Source: Adlercreutzia sp. ZJ304
GTDB taxonomy: Bacteria > Actinomycetota > Coriobacteriia > Coriobacteriales > Eggerthellaceae
Direction: 5' to 3'
Length of the DNA stretch: 64,000 nt
Assembly (NCBI RefSeq): GCF_011039075.1
Contig: NZ_JAAKEG010000008.1
Span: 33,773 to 97,772 of the forward strand
The number at the start of each line of letters is the position of its first letter. Position 1 is the first letter of the stretch. Below, in pieces: positions 44,939-52,829 of this stretch. Both the position numbers and the translations under genes were made by a program. The notes under the pieces are model-generated. The model saw only the letters and a program-made list of their open reading frames with translations, ran no database searches and was not told where the DNA came from.

Positions 44939-45343
44939 GTGGGCGGATATGCTAAAGAATTCATTGTGGTAAGGCGCGAAGTTTTAAGTACTGTACTGGA
45001 ATTGAAAGCGCACATGCTTGGAGAGGATATATGTGTTGTTCTTTCTGGGGGTGTGCCGCATATCGGATGTAGTGTAGTGTCTATTCCGCGCCCCTCTCTG
45101 ACTGGCGATAGGTCGTCTAGTGCCACGTCTTCCACAATTAATGTGGTAGGACATAAAGATGATGTGGTGTGTCGTGCGGTTTCTGAGACGCTGTGCAAAC
45201 AAACAGGGCATGTGGTTGTTTGTACTGGTGGCTTTCATATAGATGATATATCTGCGCAAGATATAGAAGAGGTTGTTGCGGCCGCGACAGATGCCTTAGC
45301 AGAACTTGTTGAATTAATAGATAAATACTATCAAGTGGACTAG
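44939..45343 (+). CDS. lpdD: LpdD-like prenylated-flavin chaperone/subunit D of gallate decarboxylase
   Basis: A 134-residue protein with GEDICVVLSGGVPHIGCSVVS, the central VVGHKDDVVCRAVSETL and VVCTGGFHIDDISAQDIEEVV. These are the recognisable segments of LpdD-type proteins found beside gallate and other hydroxyarene decarboxylases. It probably assists cofactor loading or decarboxylase assembly. It lies about 8.4 kb from the lpdC-like gene, behind the molybdoenzymes, as the last member of the island. The GTG start has AGAGGGG upstream. Confidence 0.8.
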   Translation: MGGYAKEFIVVRREVLSTVLELKAHMLGEDICVVLSGGVPHIGCSVVSIPRPSLTGDRSSSATSSTINVVGHKDDVVCRAVSETLCKQTGHVVVCTGGFHIDDISAQDIEEVVAAATDALAELVELIDKYYQVD

Positions 45344-45408
45344 TATTTCATTTCCCGCAATGTGAGCTAAACTTAACCTAGATAGCTCTAGAGGGAAAAG
45401 GAGTGCGA

Positions 45409-46758
45409 ATGCAGGCAGAATCTGGGAAGGGCGTTTATCCCACATTCGCTATAGTTGTACTGGCTTGCGCGCTGGGGTCGCTAACGCAGACTGTTATGAA
45501 TTCTATGTTGGGCGGCATTCAAGCCGATTTCGGCACCGACGATTATGTAGGACAGTGGCTAACAACTATATTTATGCTGGTAATTGGCATTACCGTGCCA
45601 TTGGTGACGCATCTTTCGCGTCGATTAAGCATTCGTCAACTTATGCTGCTTTCCATCGGTCTATTCGCTGCGGGCGCAGTAATTGATTGGCTGGCACCAA
45701 ATTTTGCATTGCTGTTTTTGGGGCGCATTCCGCAAGCTGTAGCTACTGGCATTACGCTTCCCCTTGTAATGACCATTGCCATGACGCGCTTCCCAAAACA
45801 GCGCACGGGCACAGCTATGGGAATTGCCGGCATAGCAATGGGTTTTGCGCCAAATATTGGTCCGCTAATTGGCGGCGCTTTGGTAGACACTCTGGGTTGG
45901 CGTAGTTTCTTTATTATATTGCTGGTTATATTGGTGGTGCTGTTTATAGCCGCTCTTATATTTATTGCACGCGAAGATGTACCTGCACACGATGCGCATT
46001 TGGACATTATTTCATTTGTGGAATCTACCCTCGGCTTCGGCGGGCTGCTTTTGGCTTTCACCAATGCCGCCAGCATGCCTTTACTAGACCCAAACGTTTT
46101 GGTGGCAGGTCTGTTGGGTATCGTATTCCTTGTAGCTTTTATTGTTAGGCAGAATCGCATAGAGCATCCGCTTATCAACATGCGAATTTTCCGCTCTGCC
46201 AGCTATCGCGCAAGTTTTTTCGCGCAAAACTGCCTGTTTGCATCGTTTATGGGCATAACGCTTATAGTGCCGTTGTTTGTAATGAATGTTGGCGGCGGGA
46301 CGGCGCTTGATGCCGGCATCGTTTTTATTCCTGCCACCATTTTGGCTGTAGTGTTTAACCCGTTGGCGGGCATATTGTCTGACCGCATAGGTGCTAGGCA
46401 AGTGGTCATAGGCGGTGCGGTGCTCTTGTGTATTGGTGCTATTAGTATGGCGTTTGTGAATGATACGACCCCGCTTTGGCTGCTTACATGTATGCAAACC
46501 ATACGCGGCATAGGGGTTAGCTCGCTTATAGGACCGCTGAATTCGTGGGGCATGCGCCAATTAGAGCCGCAGAACATGGTTGACGGTAGTGCGTTTTTCA
46601 CCACTGTGCGCCAAGCGTGCGCGTCGCTTGGAACCGCGTTAATGATGCTGGTAATATCGTCTATTGGCGCAACAGCGCTAGCTTACGATTTTGCGTTTGC
46701 GTTTTCCGCTGCGCTATCTTTGTGCGTACTGGTTTGCGCCGTGTGGAAGGTGCGCTAG
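45409..46758 (+). CDS. MFS transporter, DHA2 (EmrB/QacA) type
   Basis: A membrane protein of about 449 residues with fourteen or so helices. It has the DHA2 pattern SLTQTVMNSMLGGIQADFGTDDYVGQWLTTIFMLVIGITVPL, then GRIPQAVATGITLPLVMTI and GIAMGFAPNIGPLIGGALVDTLGWRSFF (antiporter motif C type). A proton-driven efflux role is likely, perhaps for phenolics given the neighbouring island, but the substrate is unknown. ATG 45409 is chosen with AGGAG five bases upstream. It is on the same strand as the gallate genes with a 65-base gap. Confidence 0.88.
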   Translation: MQAESGKGVYPTFAIVVLACALGSLTQTVMNSMLGGIQADFGTDDYVGQWLTTIFMLVIGITVPLVTHLSRRLSIRQLMLLSIGLFAAGAVIDWLAPNFALLFLGRIPQAVATGITLPLVMTIAMTRFPKQRTGTAMGIAGIAMGFAPNIGPLIGGALVDTLGWRSFFIILLVILVVLFIAALIFIAREDVPAHDAHLDIISFVESTLGFGGLLLAFTNAASMPLLDPNVLVAGLLGIVFLVAFIVRQNRIEHPLINMRIFRSASYRASFFAQNCLFASFMGITLIVPLFVMNVGGGTALDAGIVFIPATILAVVFNPLAGILSDRIGARQVVIGGAVLLCIGAISMAFVNDTTPLWLLTCMQTIRGIGVSSLIGPLNSWGMRQLEPQNMVDGSAFFTTVRQACASLGTALMMLVISSIGATALAYDFAFAFSAALSLCVLVCAVWKVR

Positions 46759-46812
46759 CTATTCGCACAAGCAATTGCGCCTTACCTTGCGCAAGCGTTG
46801 CCCCAACCTTGT

Positions 46813-46864
46813 GCCCTACTTTGCACCCGAACTTGCACAGGCATCGCGCCCTACTTTGCACCCG
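46813..46864. repeat. 17-base direct repeat between the MFS and metN genes
   Basis: GCCCTACTTTGCACCCG occurs at 46813-46829 and again at 46848-46864, within a C-rich stretch containing further TTGCGCC and TTGCAC copies. No gene and no SAM riboswitch was recognised in 46759-46970. Confidence 0.6.
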
Positions 46865-46970
46865 GTATCGCGAAAACCGATAGCTGTCTATCCGATTCGG
46901 GTATTTTGAGAACACCTTGGCATGTCTTAGAATCTTTCACCATGCAAAGAAAATTAATAAAGGACACACT

Positions 46971-47999
46971 TTGATTGAACTAAAAGATCTGAATAAAACT
47001 TACAAGACTGCTGCGGGCGAAGTGAACGCCGTGCGCAACATAAACTTGCGCATAGAAGACGGAAGCATCTTTGGAATAATTGGCTTTTCGGGTGCTGGCA
47101 AATCTACACTTGTACGCTGCATTAATTTGCTAGAGCGTCCAACAAGCGGTCAAGTTATTATAGATGGAACCGACCTATGTACGCTTGGACGCAAAGAGCT
47201 TCGCGAGGCGCGCCGCAAGATTGGCATGATTTTTCAGCAATTCAATCTGCTTTCGCAGCGCACGGTTGAGGCAAACATTCGCTATCCGCTAGAAATTGCG
47301 GGTGTCGCGAAAGATAAAGCCGCTAAGCGTGCTGCCGAATTGCTTGAAATGGTAGATTTAGCCGACAAAGCTAAGGCGTATCCGGTACAGCTTTCCGGCG
47401 GGCAAAAGCAGCGCGTTGCCATAGCGCGCGCTTTAGCATCGAATCCGCGCATAATACTTTGCGACGAGGCAACCAGCGCTCTTGACCCAATAACCACGCG
47501 CTCCATTTTAGAGTTGTTGAAGAAGCTAAACGAACAACTAGGCGTAACCATTGTGGTTATAACTCACGAAATGAAAGTGGTTGAGCAGATTTGCGACCGC
47601 GTGTCTGTTATGAGCGACGGATGCATAGTAGAGCAGGGCGCGGTACACGATGTATTCCTTCGCCCTAAATCGGATACGGCAAAGCGCCTAATAGAGCCTT
47701 CGCAAAATGCACTTACTATAGACAACACACCCAATTCGCTTCGCCTAGCGTTTACCGGCGAAGAATCGGGCGCGCCGGTTATATCGGATATGACCGTGAA
47801 GTGTAATGTCATGGTGAATATTTTGTCTGCCAACACCGAAAATATTGGCGGCAAAGCATTCGGGCAAATGCTTATTCAGCTGCCCGAAGATGCAGATGCA
47901 CGCGCTCGCATTCGCGACTACCTAGATTCTAGGGGCATTCTGTATGAAGAAAGCGACGATTCACAGGAAAACACTAAGACCGAAGGGGTGGTGCTCTAA
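46971..47999 (+). CDS. metN: methionine ABC transporter ATP-binding protein
   Basis: ATPase of the MetNIQ importer, about 342 residues. It shows Walker A GFSGAGKST, Q-loop MIFQQFNLLSQRTV, signature LSGGQKQRVAIARALA, Walker B IILCDEATSALD and switch His VVITHEMKV. The C-terminal NIL domain (about 255-335: KCNVMVNILSANTENIGGKAF) senses methionine and inhibits transport when it is plentiful. TTG 46971 is chosen with AAAGGA upstream; the frame is open further back. The last base overlaps metI. Confidence 0.94.
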   Translation: MIELKDLNKTYKTAAGEVNAVRNINLRIEDGSIFGIIGFSGAGKSTLVRCINLLERPTSGQVIIDGTDLCTLGRKELREARRKIGMIFQQFNLLSQRTVEANIRYPLEIAGVAKDKAAKRAAELLEMVDLADKAKAYPVQLSGGQKQRVAIARALASNPRIILCDEATSALDPITTRSILELLKKLNEQLGVTIVVITHEMKVVEQICDRVSVMSDGCIVEQGAVHDVFLRPKSDTAKRLIEPSQNALTIDNTPNSLRLAFTGEESGAPVISDMTVKCNVMVNILSANTENIGGKAFGQMLIQLPEDADARARIRDYLDSRGILYEESDDSQENTKTEGVVL

Positions 48000-48658
48000 T
48001 GTCACCCGAACTAGTAGCGCTTATCGCTAATGGCGTGTGGGAAACACTTTATATGACAATTGTGTCTACCGTTATTAGCTACATAATTGGAATACCGCTT
48101 GGGGTTATTCTCTACATTACGGGCGAAGGCGGAATTCGGCGAAACCGTGCAGTGAATTTAGTGGTAGGCATTATTGTAAACGTGTTGCGCTCTATTCCAT
48201 TCCTTATTTTGCTTGTAGCTATATTGCCGTTCACGCGCTTTGTTGTGGGCACAACAATTGGCTCTACCGCCACAATTGTTCCTTTGGTTGTGGCTGCTGC
48301 GCCATATGTAGCGCGTATGGTGGAGTCTTCGCTGAAAGAAATCGATGGTGGGGTGATAGAGGCAGCACGGGCTATGGGCTCGTCTGCATGGCAGATGATT
48401 TGGAAAGTGTTTCTGCCAGAGGCAAAGCCTTCGCTTTTGGTAGGAGCCACTATTTCGCTTGCAACTATTTTGGGCTATTCGGCAATGGCGGGTTTCGTTG
48501 GAGGCGGCGGTCTTGGCGCAATAGCTATTAATTATGGGTATTACCGGTATCAATCTGATGTCATGCTAATTACTGTGGCGTTGCTGGTTGTTATCGTTCA
48601 GATATTCCAAGAAGGTGGATTGAAGCTGGTAAACAAAGTAGACAAAAGGCTACGTTAA
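47999..48658 (+). CDS. metI: methionine ABC transporter permease
   Basis: A 219-residue inner-membrane permease with five or so helices. It has the binding-protein-dependent transport signature EAARAMGSSAWQMIWKVFLPEAKPSLLVG that docks to MetN. The N-terminal part WETLYMTIVSTVISYIIGIPLGVIL is MetI-like. The ATG overlaps the metN stop (TAATG). Confidence 0.95.
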   Translation: MSPELVALIANGVWETLYMTIVSTVISYIIGIPLGVILYITGEGGIRRNRAVNLVVGIIVNVLRSIPFLILLVAILPFTRFVVGTTIGSTATIVPLVVAAAPYVARMVESSLKEIDGGVIEAARAMGSSAWQMIWKVFLPEAKPSLLVGATISLATILGYSAMAGFVGGGGLGAIAINYGYYRYQSDVMLITVALLVVIVQIFQEGGLKLVNKVDKRLR

Positions 48659-48676
48659 AAATCAGAAGGAGAGAAA

Positions 48677-49537
48677 ATGAAATTATCTATCGCAAAGAAA
48701 CTGGGGGTAGTGGCTGTAGCTGGTGCACTTGCTGCGTTCGGTCTTGCAGGGTGTTCGTCATCGAATGGCTCTAGTAGCGCATCTAGCAGTAGTGGTGCTA
48801 CTACTGCAGATACCACTATTACTGTGGGTGCTAGTGCCACGCCGCACGCGCAAATATTAAATGCTGTGGCTGATCAGCTGGCGGAAGAGGGTTATACGCT
48901 AAGTGTGGTCGAATATAACGACTACGTTTTGCCCAATACTGCGCTTGAAAGCGGCGAGCTGGACGCAAACTATTTCCAGCATATTACCTACATGAACGAT
49001 TTTAATGCTGAAAATGGTACGCATTTGGTAAATGCTGCGGGCATTCACTTTGAGCCATTTGGTCTTTATGCTGGTAAAACCGCTAGCATAGATGCTTTGG
49101 CTGATGGTGCCACCATTGCCGTTCCGAACGACACTACAAATGAAGCGCGCGCTTTGATGCTGCTTGAGCAAGAGGGTCTTATTAAGTTGAAGGACGACGC
49201 TGGTCTTGCTGCTACTGTGGTTGACATTGCCGAGAATCCTAAGAATCTGAAGATTCAAGAGGTTGAAGCTGCACAGCTTCCTCGCGTTCTGGGCGACGTT
49301 GATATGGCTGCCATTAACGGCAATTATGCGCTTGAGGCTGGTCTAAACGTAAGCGAAGCCGTTGCTACCGAATCTGATGCAGGCGAGGCTGCAAAGGCTT
49401 ACGTTAATGTTGTAGCTGTTAAGGAAGGCACCGAGAATTCCGAAAAGATACAAGCACTTGTAAAGGCGCTGCAGAGCGATACCGTGAAGCAATATATTGA
49501 AAACACCTACAATGGTGCTGTTGTTGCTCTGTTCTAA
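48677..49537 (+). CDS. metQ: methionine-binding lipoprotein (NlpA family)
   Basis: A 286-residue lipoprotein. The signal peptide ends in lipobox FGLAGC with lipidated Cys26, then a Ser/Ala linker (27-45). The NlpA-type binding domain has ITVGASATPHAQILNAVADQL, NYFQHITYMNDFN and AAINGNYALEAGL. It delivers methionine to MetNI. ATG 48677 has AGAAGGAGAG upstream. A strong terminator follows. Confidence 0.95.
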   Translation: MKLSIAKKLGVVAVAGALAAFGLAGCSSSNGSSSASSSSGATTADTTITVGASATPHAQILNAVADQLAEEGYTLSVVEYNDYVLPNTALESGELDANYFQHITYMNDFNAENGTHLVNAAGIHFEPFGLYAGKTASIDALADGATIAVPNDTTNEARALMLLEQEGLIKLKDDAGLAATVVDIAENPKNLKIQEVEAAQLPRVLGDVDMAAINGNYALEAGLNVSEAVATESDAGEAAKAYVNVVAVKEGTENSEKIQALVKALQSDTVKQYIENTYNGAVVALF

Positions 49538-49566
49538 ATTGCGCTGGTAGCTGGGAACTATTAGAA

Positions 49567-49593
49567 GACCCGCCTGCTTGGCGGGTCTTTTTT
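49567..49593 (+). terminator. Rho-independent terminator of metNIQ
   Basis: Arms GACCCGCC and GGCGGGTC with loop TGCTT are followed by six T residues, 29 bases after the metQ stop. Confidence 0.93.
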
Positions 49594-49653
49594 GCGTTTT
49601 GAACCTAGCTTTGCGGTTTGCGGCACCTTTGAACTTAACGATGCAGCCACACC

Positions 49654-51018
49654 TTAATTTTTCAGTGAATTTAGCGGAGCCGGCATACGACCGCCACGGT
49701 GAGCAAATACAGTGCCGGCATGTTGGTTTACTGGCATAACCGGTGCATAGCCCAAAAGACCGCCGAAGTCTAGCCTGTCGCCAACTTTCTTGCCTATTGC
49801 GGGTATGATGCGTACCGCTGTCGTTTTGTTGTTAATCATGCCGATGGCTGCCTCGTCGGCAATTATTCCGAAAATCGTTTCGCGGCTAGTGTCGCCGGGT
49901 ACGGCTATCATGTCTAACCCAACCGAGCATACGCATGTCATAGCTTCTAGTTTTTCTAGGCTAAGCGCTCCGCATTCGGCGGCGCGTATCATGCCTGCAT
50001 CTTCCGACACCGGTATAAAAGCGCCGGACAAGCCGCCCACGGAAGACGACGCCATAACGCCACCTTTTTTAACAGCATCATTAAGCATGGCAAGTGCTGC
50101 TGTGGTGCCGGGGCCCCCGCACGTGCCTACACCTATTGCTTCAAGTATTTCTGCCACCGAATCACCTTCGGCAGGTGTTGGGGCAAGCGATAAATCTAGT
50201 ATGCCTTTGGAATATCCCAACCTGCGGGCAGCTTCACGTGCCATCAATTCGCCCGCGCGGGTTATTTTGAATGCAGTAGCTTTTATAGCTTCGGCTATGT
50301 CGGTTATGCCGGCATTTTCTGGCATGTCAGACAATACGGCGCGCACAACGCCCGGACCGCTTACACCTACGTTTATAACTTCGTCGGCTTCGCCAGACCC
50401 ATGGAATGCACCTGCCATAAATGGATTGTCCTCCACAGCATTGCAGAACACCACCAGCTTGCCTGCGCCTATGCATTCGTTTTGGGCGGTGGCTTTCGCG
50501 GTGTCTATAATTACGCCTGCCATGTGCCATATGGCATCCATATTCAGACCCGCGCGCGTGCTTCCTATGTTTACCGACGCGCATACGCGCTGCGTGTCGG
50601 CTAGTGCGGCAGGTATAGAGTCCATCAACTTTTCGTCGCCGCGGGAAGCGCCTTTTTGAACCAATGCGCTAAATCCGCCAACGAAGTCTACGCCAACTTC
50701 CGATGCTGCGCGGTCCATTGCGTGCGCAACGGGCGACAGGTCGTGCGCTTCTGTGGCGGTACATATTTCTGCAATAGGAGTTACAGAAATGCGTTTATTA
50801 ACAATGGGTATGCCAAATTCGCGTTCTAGCTGGTTGGCAGTAGGTACCAAGTTTTCAGCGGCGCGCACCATGCGCTCGTATACCTTGTTGGCAAGGCGGT
50901 TTATGTCGGTATCTACGCAGCCGCGCAGGTTCAGACTTAGCGTAATGGTACGTATATCAAGGTGCTGTTTGCTAACCATGGCTAGCGTTTCATTTATTTC
51001 AGCAGGGGTAAGCCGCAT
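49654..51018 (-). CDS. UPF0210 (PFL-family, DUF711) protein
   Basis: A conserved protein of 454 residues starting [15 protein letters not shown], the usual UPF0210 N-terminus. It shows [58 protein letters not shown] and the end [14 protein letters not shown]. The molecular function is not established. It is often preceded by a small ACT-domain gene (UPF0237), which is not seen here. ATG 51018 is chosen with GGAG upstream on the minus strand; the frame is open to 51159. The half-operator at 51140-51158 lies 120 bases upstream and may link it to the XRE regulator. Confidence 0.9.
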   Translation of the reverse strand: MRLTPAEINETLAMVSKQHLDIRTITLSLNLRGCVDTDINRLANKVYERMVRAAENLVPTANQLEREFGIPIVNKRISVTPIAEICTATEAHDLSPVAHAMDRAASEVGVDFVGGFSALVQKGASRGDEKLMDSIPAALADTQRVCASVNIGSTRAGLNMDAIWHMAGVIIDTAKATAQNECIGAGKLVVFCNAVEDNPFMAGAFHGSGEADEVINVGVSGPGVVRAVLSDMPENAGITDIAEAIKATAFKITRAGELMAREAARRLGYSKGILDLSLAPTPAEGDSVAEILEAIGVGTCGGPGTTAALAMLNDAVKKGGVMASSSVGGLSGAFIPVSEDAGMIRAAECGALSLEKLEAMTCVCSVGLDMIAVPGDTSRETIFGIIADEAAIGMINNKTTAVRIIPAIGKKVGDRLDFGGLLGYAPVMPVNQHAGTVFAHRGGRMPAPLNSLKN

Positions 51019-51139
51019 AGTTCTCCATCCGTCGCGTATTGCATCGGTCGATTCTATCATTTCTATTACCCAGCTATATAGCTTAACAGGGCGCTTTTGC
51101 CATTTTCCAGTACGCGCTTGTAAGCCGCTAATGGCATTC

Positions 51140-51158
51140 ATGTTGTATATATGCAACA
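51140..51158. promoter_or_regulatory. operator-like half site upstream of the UPF0210 gene
   Basis: ATGTTGTATA (51140-51149) repeats ten bases of the 12-base inverted-repeat arm at 51470-51481, followed by the weaker inverted copy GCAACA to 51158. It is likely a second site for the neighbouring XRE regulator. Confidence 0.5.
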
Positions 51159-51216
51159 AATTGATATAATTTAACAGTCGCTTGAGGGTAGACTAGAAAA
51201 ATAGAAGATAGGGTTT

Positions 51217-51453
51217 CTATACTCTTGCGTTCTTTGAAGATATTTCTTCGAAGAATTCCGCAAGAGTAAGATTAAAACCATCCGCAATCTTTGCAAGGTT
51301 ACGCAAAGTTACGTTGCGTCTTCCCGCTTCGATCGATGCAAGGTAGGTGCGATCCATACCTATTTTGTTCGCGAAGCGTTCTTGGCTTATCTCTTCAGCG
51401 GCGCGCAGGTTTTTAACGCGTATTCCCACCTGTGTTTGTAAGTAGTTGTGCAT
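51217..51453 (-). CDS. XRE-family transcriptional regulator
   Basis: A 78-residue helix-turn-helix protein: VGIRVKNLRAAEEISQERFANKIGMDRTYLASIEAGRRNVTLRNLAKIADGFNLTLAEFFEEI, a complete single-domain XRE repressor. The ATG at 51453 is preferred because the perfect inverted repeat 51470-51508 then lies directly upstream; the frame is open to 51489, and no ribosome site is visible for either start. It faces EPS locus 2 divergently and could repress that locus as well as itself. Confidence 0.82.
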   Translation of the reverse strand: MHNYLQTQVGIRVKNLRAAEEISQERFANKIGMDRTYLASIEAGRRNVTLRNLAKIADGFNLTLAEFFEEISSKNARV

Positions 51454-51469
51454 GGGAAAAGCGTAACTT

Positions 51470-51508
51470 GAATGTTGTATAAACAACAACGGACTATATA
51501 CAACATTC
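51470..51508. promoter_or_regulatory. 12-base inverted repeat between XRE gene and EPS locus 2
   Basis: GAATGTTGTATA (51470-51481) and TATACAACATTC (51497-51508) are perfect inverted arms separated by 15 bases. On the plus strand, TTGTAT and TATACA inside the arms are spaced 16 bases apart like a promoter. This suggests the regulator covers both -35 and -10 boxes of the EPS promoter and its own control region. Confidence 0.65.
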
Positions 51509-51548
51509 TGAAAAATCTGCGCTACATATCTTGAGATGGGGCAATCGT

Positions 51549-51637
51549 CGCTAAAGCGCGCTGTACTTGTCTATAAGAGGATGAATAGCTTCTGCTGCGC
51601 CTTAGCGTGTAGTTGTGCTTAACCGGCGTGTGCCGGT
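51549..51637 (+). promoter_or_regulatory. structured leader of EPS locus 2
   Basis: A long stem has arms CGCTAAAGCGC (51549-51559) and GCGCCTTAGCG (51597-51607), complementary except at one position. A compact hairpin ACCGGC-GTGT-GCCGGT follows at 51622-51637. The layout resembles the leader at 4790-4911 before the first loaP gene, and the compact hairpin is a candidate LoaP target. Confidence 0.5.
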
Positions 51638-51643
51638 GTCCTC

Positions 51644-52237
51644 TTGTACTCTTATTTACCGATTGTTCCGCTTGAATATGAAATGCCTTCAATGGCAAAA
51701 GCAGTACAGAAGCACAGAACAGACATGTGGTACGTCGCGCAAGTTCAGGCAGGAGCCGAGATTGCTACGCGCGATAAGTGTTCTCAAATTGTCCCTGCCG
51801 ATGTAATGCATAGCTGCTTTGTTCCAGAATATGAAACCATGTGGAAAGTTGGGGGCAAATGGCAGAAAGTAAAGCGCCTTCTGTTTAGCGGCTATTTGTT
51901 CTTGGTAACAAACGATGCAGACAGGCTTTCTGAGTGGCTAGGGCGCGTGCCCGCCATGACGAAACTTCTAGGCAACGGTGGCGACGCAGTAAGTCCGCTT
52001 TCTGACAAAGAGCGCGATTGGTTCTTATCGTTCATGGACGATTCGCATTGCGTGCGCATGAGCGAGGGCTACATTGAAGGCGACGAGGTGCGCGTAACCC
52101 GCGGACCACTGATGGGCTCTGAGGGGCGCATTCGTAAGATTGATCGCCATAAGCGCAGGGCGTATATAGAAACCACCATGTTTGGTCGCACCATAATAGC
52201 TAGCGTGGGGCTAGAGGTATTCCGGAAAACTACGTAA
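51644..52237 (+). CDS. loaP: LoaP-type antiterminator, first of a tandem pair
   Basis: NusG-family protein with the conserved core MWYVAQVQAGAEIATRDKC, KRLLFSGYLFLVTND, the NGN-domain end PAMTKLLGNGGDAVSPLSDKE, and a KOW domain (SEGYIEGDEVRVTRGPLMGSEGRIRKIDRHKRRAYIETTMFGR). It is the counterpart of the 4957 gene and should drive read-through of EPS locus 2. The start is uncertain: the frame opens at 51644, with ATGs at 51683, 51692 and 51725; family N-termini fit 51725 (MWYV), but no clear ribosome site supports any of them. Confidence 0.85.
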   Translation: MYSYLPIVPLEYEMPSMAKAVQKHRTDMWYVAQVQAGAEIATRDKCSQIVPADVMHSCFVPEYETMWKVGGKWQKVKRLLFSGYLFLVTNDADRLSEWLGRVPAMTKLLGNGGDAVSPLSDKERDWFLSFMDDSHCVRMSEGYIEGDEVRVTRGPLMGSEGRIRKIDRHKRRAYIETTMFGRTIIASVGLEVFRKTT

Positions 52238-52270
52238 GTGTGGTGTGCGGGCGTTGTTTAGCCCGTGTTT

Positions 52271-52828
52271 ATGAGCGAAAACCTAGAGCAACAGAAGAGC
52301 AGCTGGTATGCAATGGTAACGAAGCCCGGTTTTGCATACGATGTATTGGCGCTTGTAAGAGCCGCTGCTGCTAAGAGTGGGGTAGCGGTGGAGTGCTTTG
52401 TTCCAGAGTGTCGGGTTGTGGATGGGCGCGGTGCAAGCAGTGTGGCTGAGCGCCGTGAATTAGCGCCTGTGTGCCTTGTAAAGCTGAATGACAGCCCAGA
52501 TGGGTTGCTTAACGAAATGAAGAAGACATCTGCCTTGCGCAGATTTGCTGGGCGTAAGGCAGAATTTTTGCCGCTGCGCAGTGAAGATGCGGCTTGGATA
52601 GATGAAAATGCGGCACCCGAAGGGCACGGGCGCGTGTTTGATATGTCGGAAGGTCATATTGAAAACGGCAGCGTTACTGTTACATCAGGTCCGCTTGTGG
52701 GGCGCGAAAACTGGATTGATAAAGTTAGCCACAGGAAAAAGCGGGCGCGTTTGCATATAGATATGTTTGGCTCGGCAATGGATGTTGAGATGGGCTTGAA
52801 GTTAGTGGGCAAGAAGGCGCATTCATAG
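52271..52828 (+). CDS. divergent LoaP/NusG paralogue, second of the tandem pair
   Basis: A 185-residue protein with weaker but recognisable NusG-type features. The NGN start is SSWYAMVTKPGFAYDVL, and the KOW domain is SEGHIENGSVTVTSGPLVGRENWIDKVSHRKKRARLHIDMFGSAMDVEMGL. The middle of the NGN domain is unlike the other two copies (VVDGRGASSVAERRE insert). It follows the first copy by 33 bases and precedes the sugar transferase by 1 base. It could be a partner, an antagonist or a copy with changed specificity. Confidence 0.78.
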   Translation: MSENLEQQKSSWYAMVTKPGFAYDVLALVRAAAAKSGVAVECFVPECRVVDGRGASSVAERRELAPVCLVKLNDSPDGLLNEMKKTSALRRFAGRKAEFLPLRSEDAAWIDENAAPEGHGRVFDMSEGHIENGSVTVTSGPLVGRENWIDKVSHRKKRARLHIDMFGSAMDVEMGLKLVGKKAHS

Positions 52829-52829
52829 G

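Noticed and set aside
46759..46970. possible SAM riboswitch or S-box leader before metN
   Set aside because: Only short C-rich direct repeats are seen; no helix set or terminator typical of S-box leaders was found.
49790..50659. 289-codon plus-strand frame antisense to UPF0210
   Set aside because: The minus-strand UPF0210 protein is well conserved in sequence; the plus-strand product is low in structure and rich in Ser, Pro and Ala.
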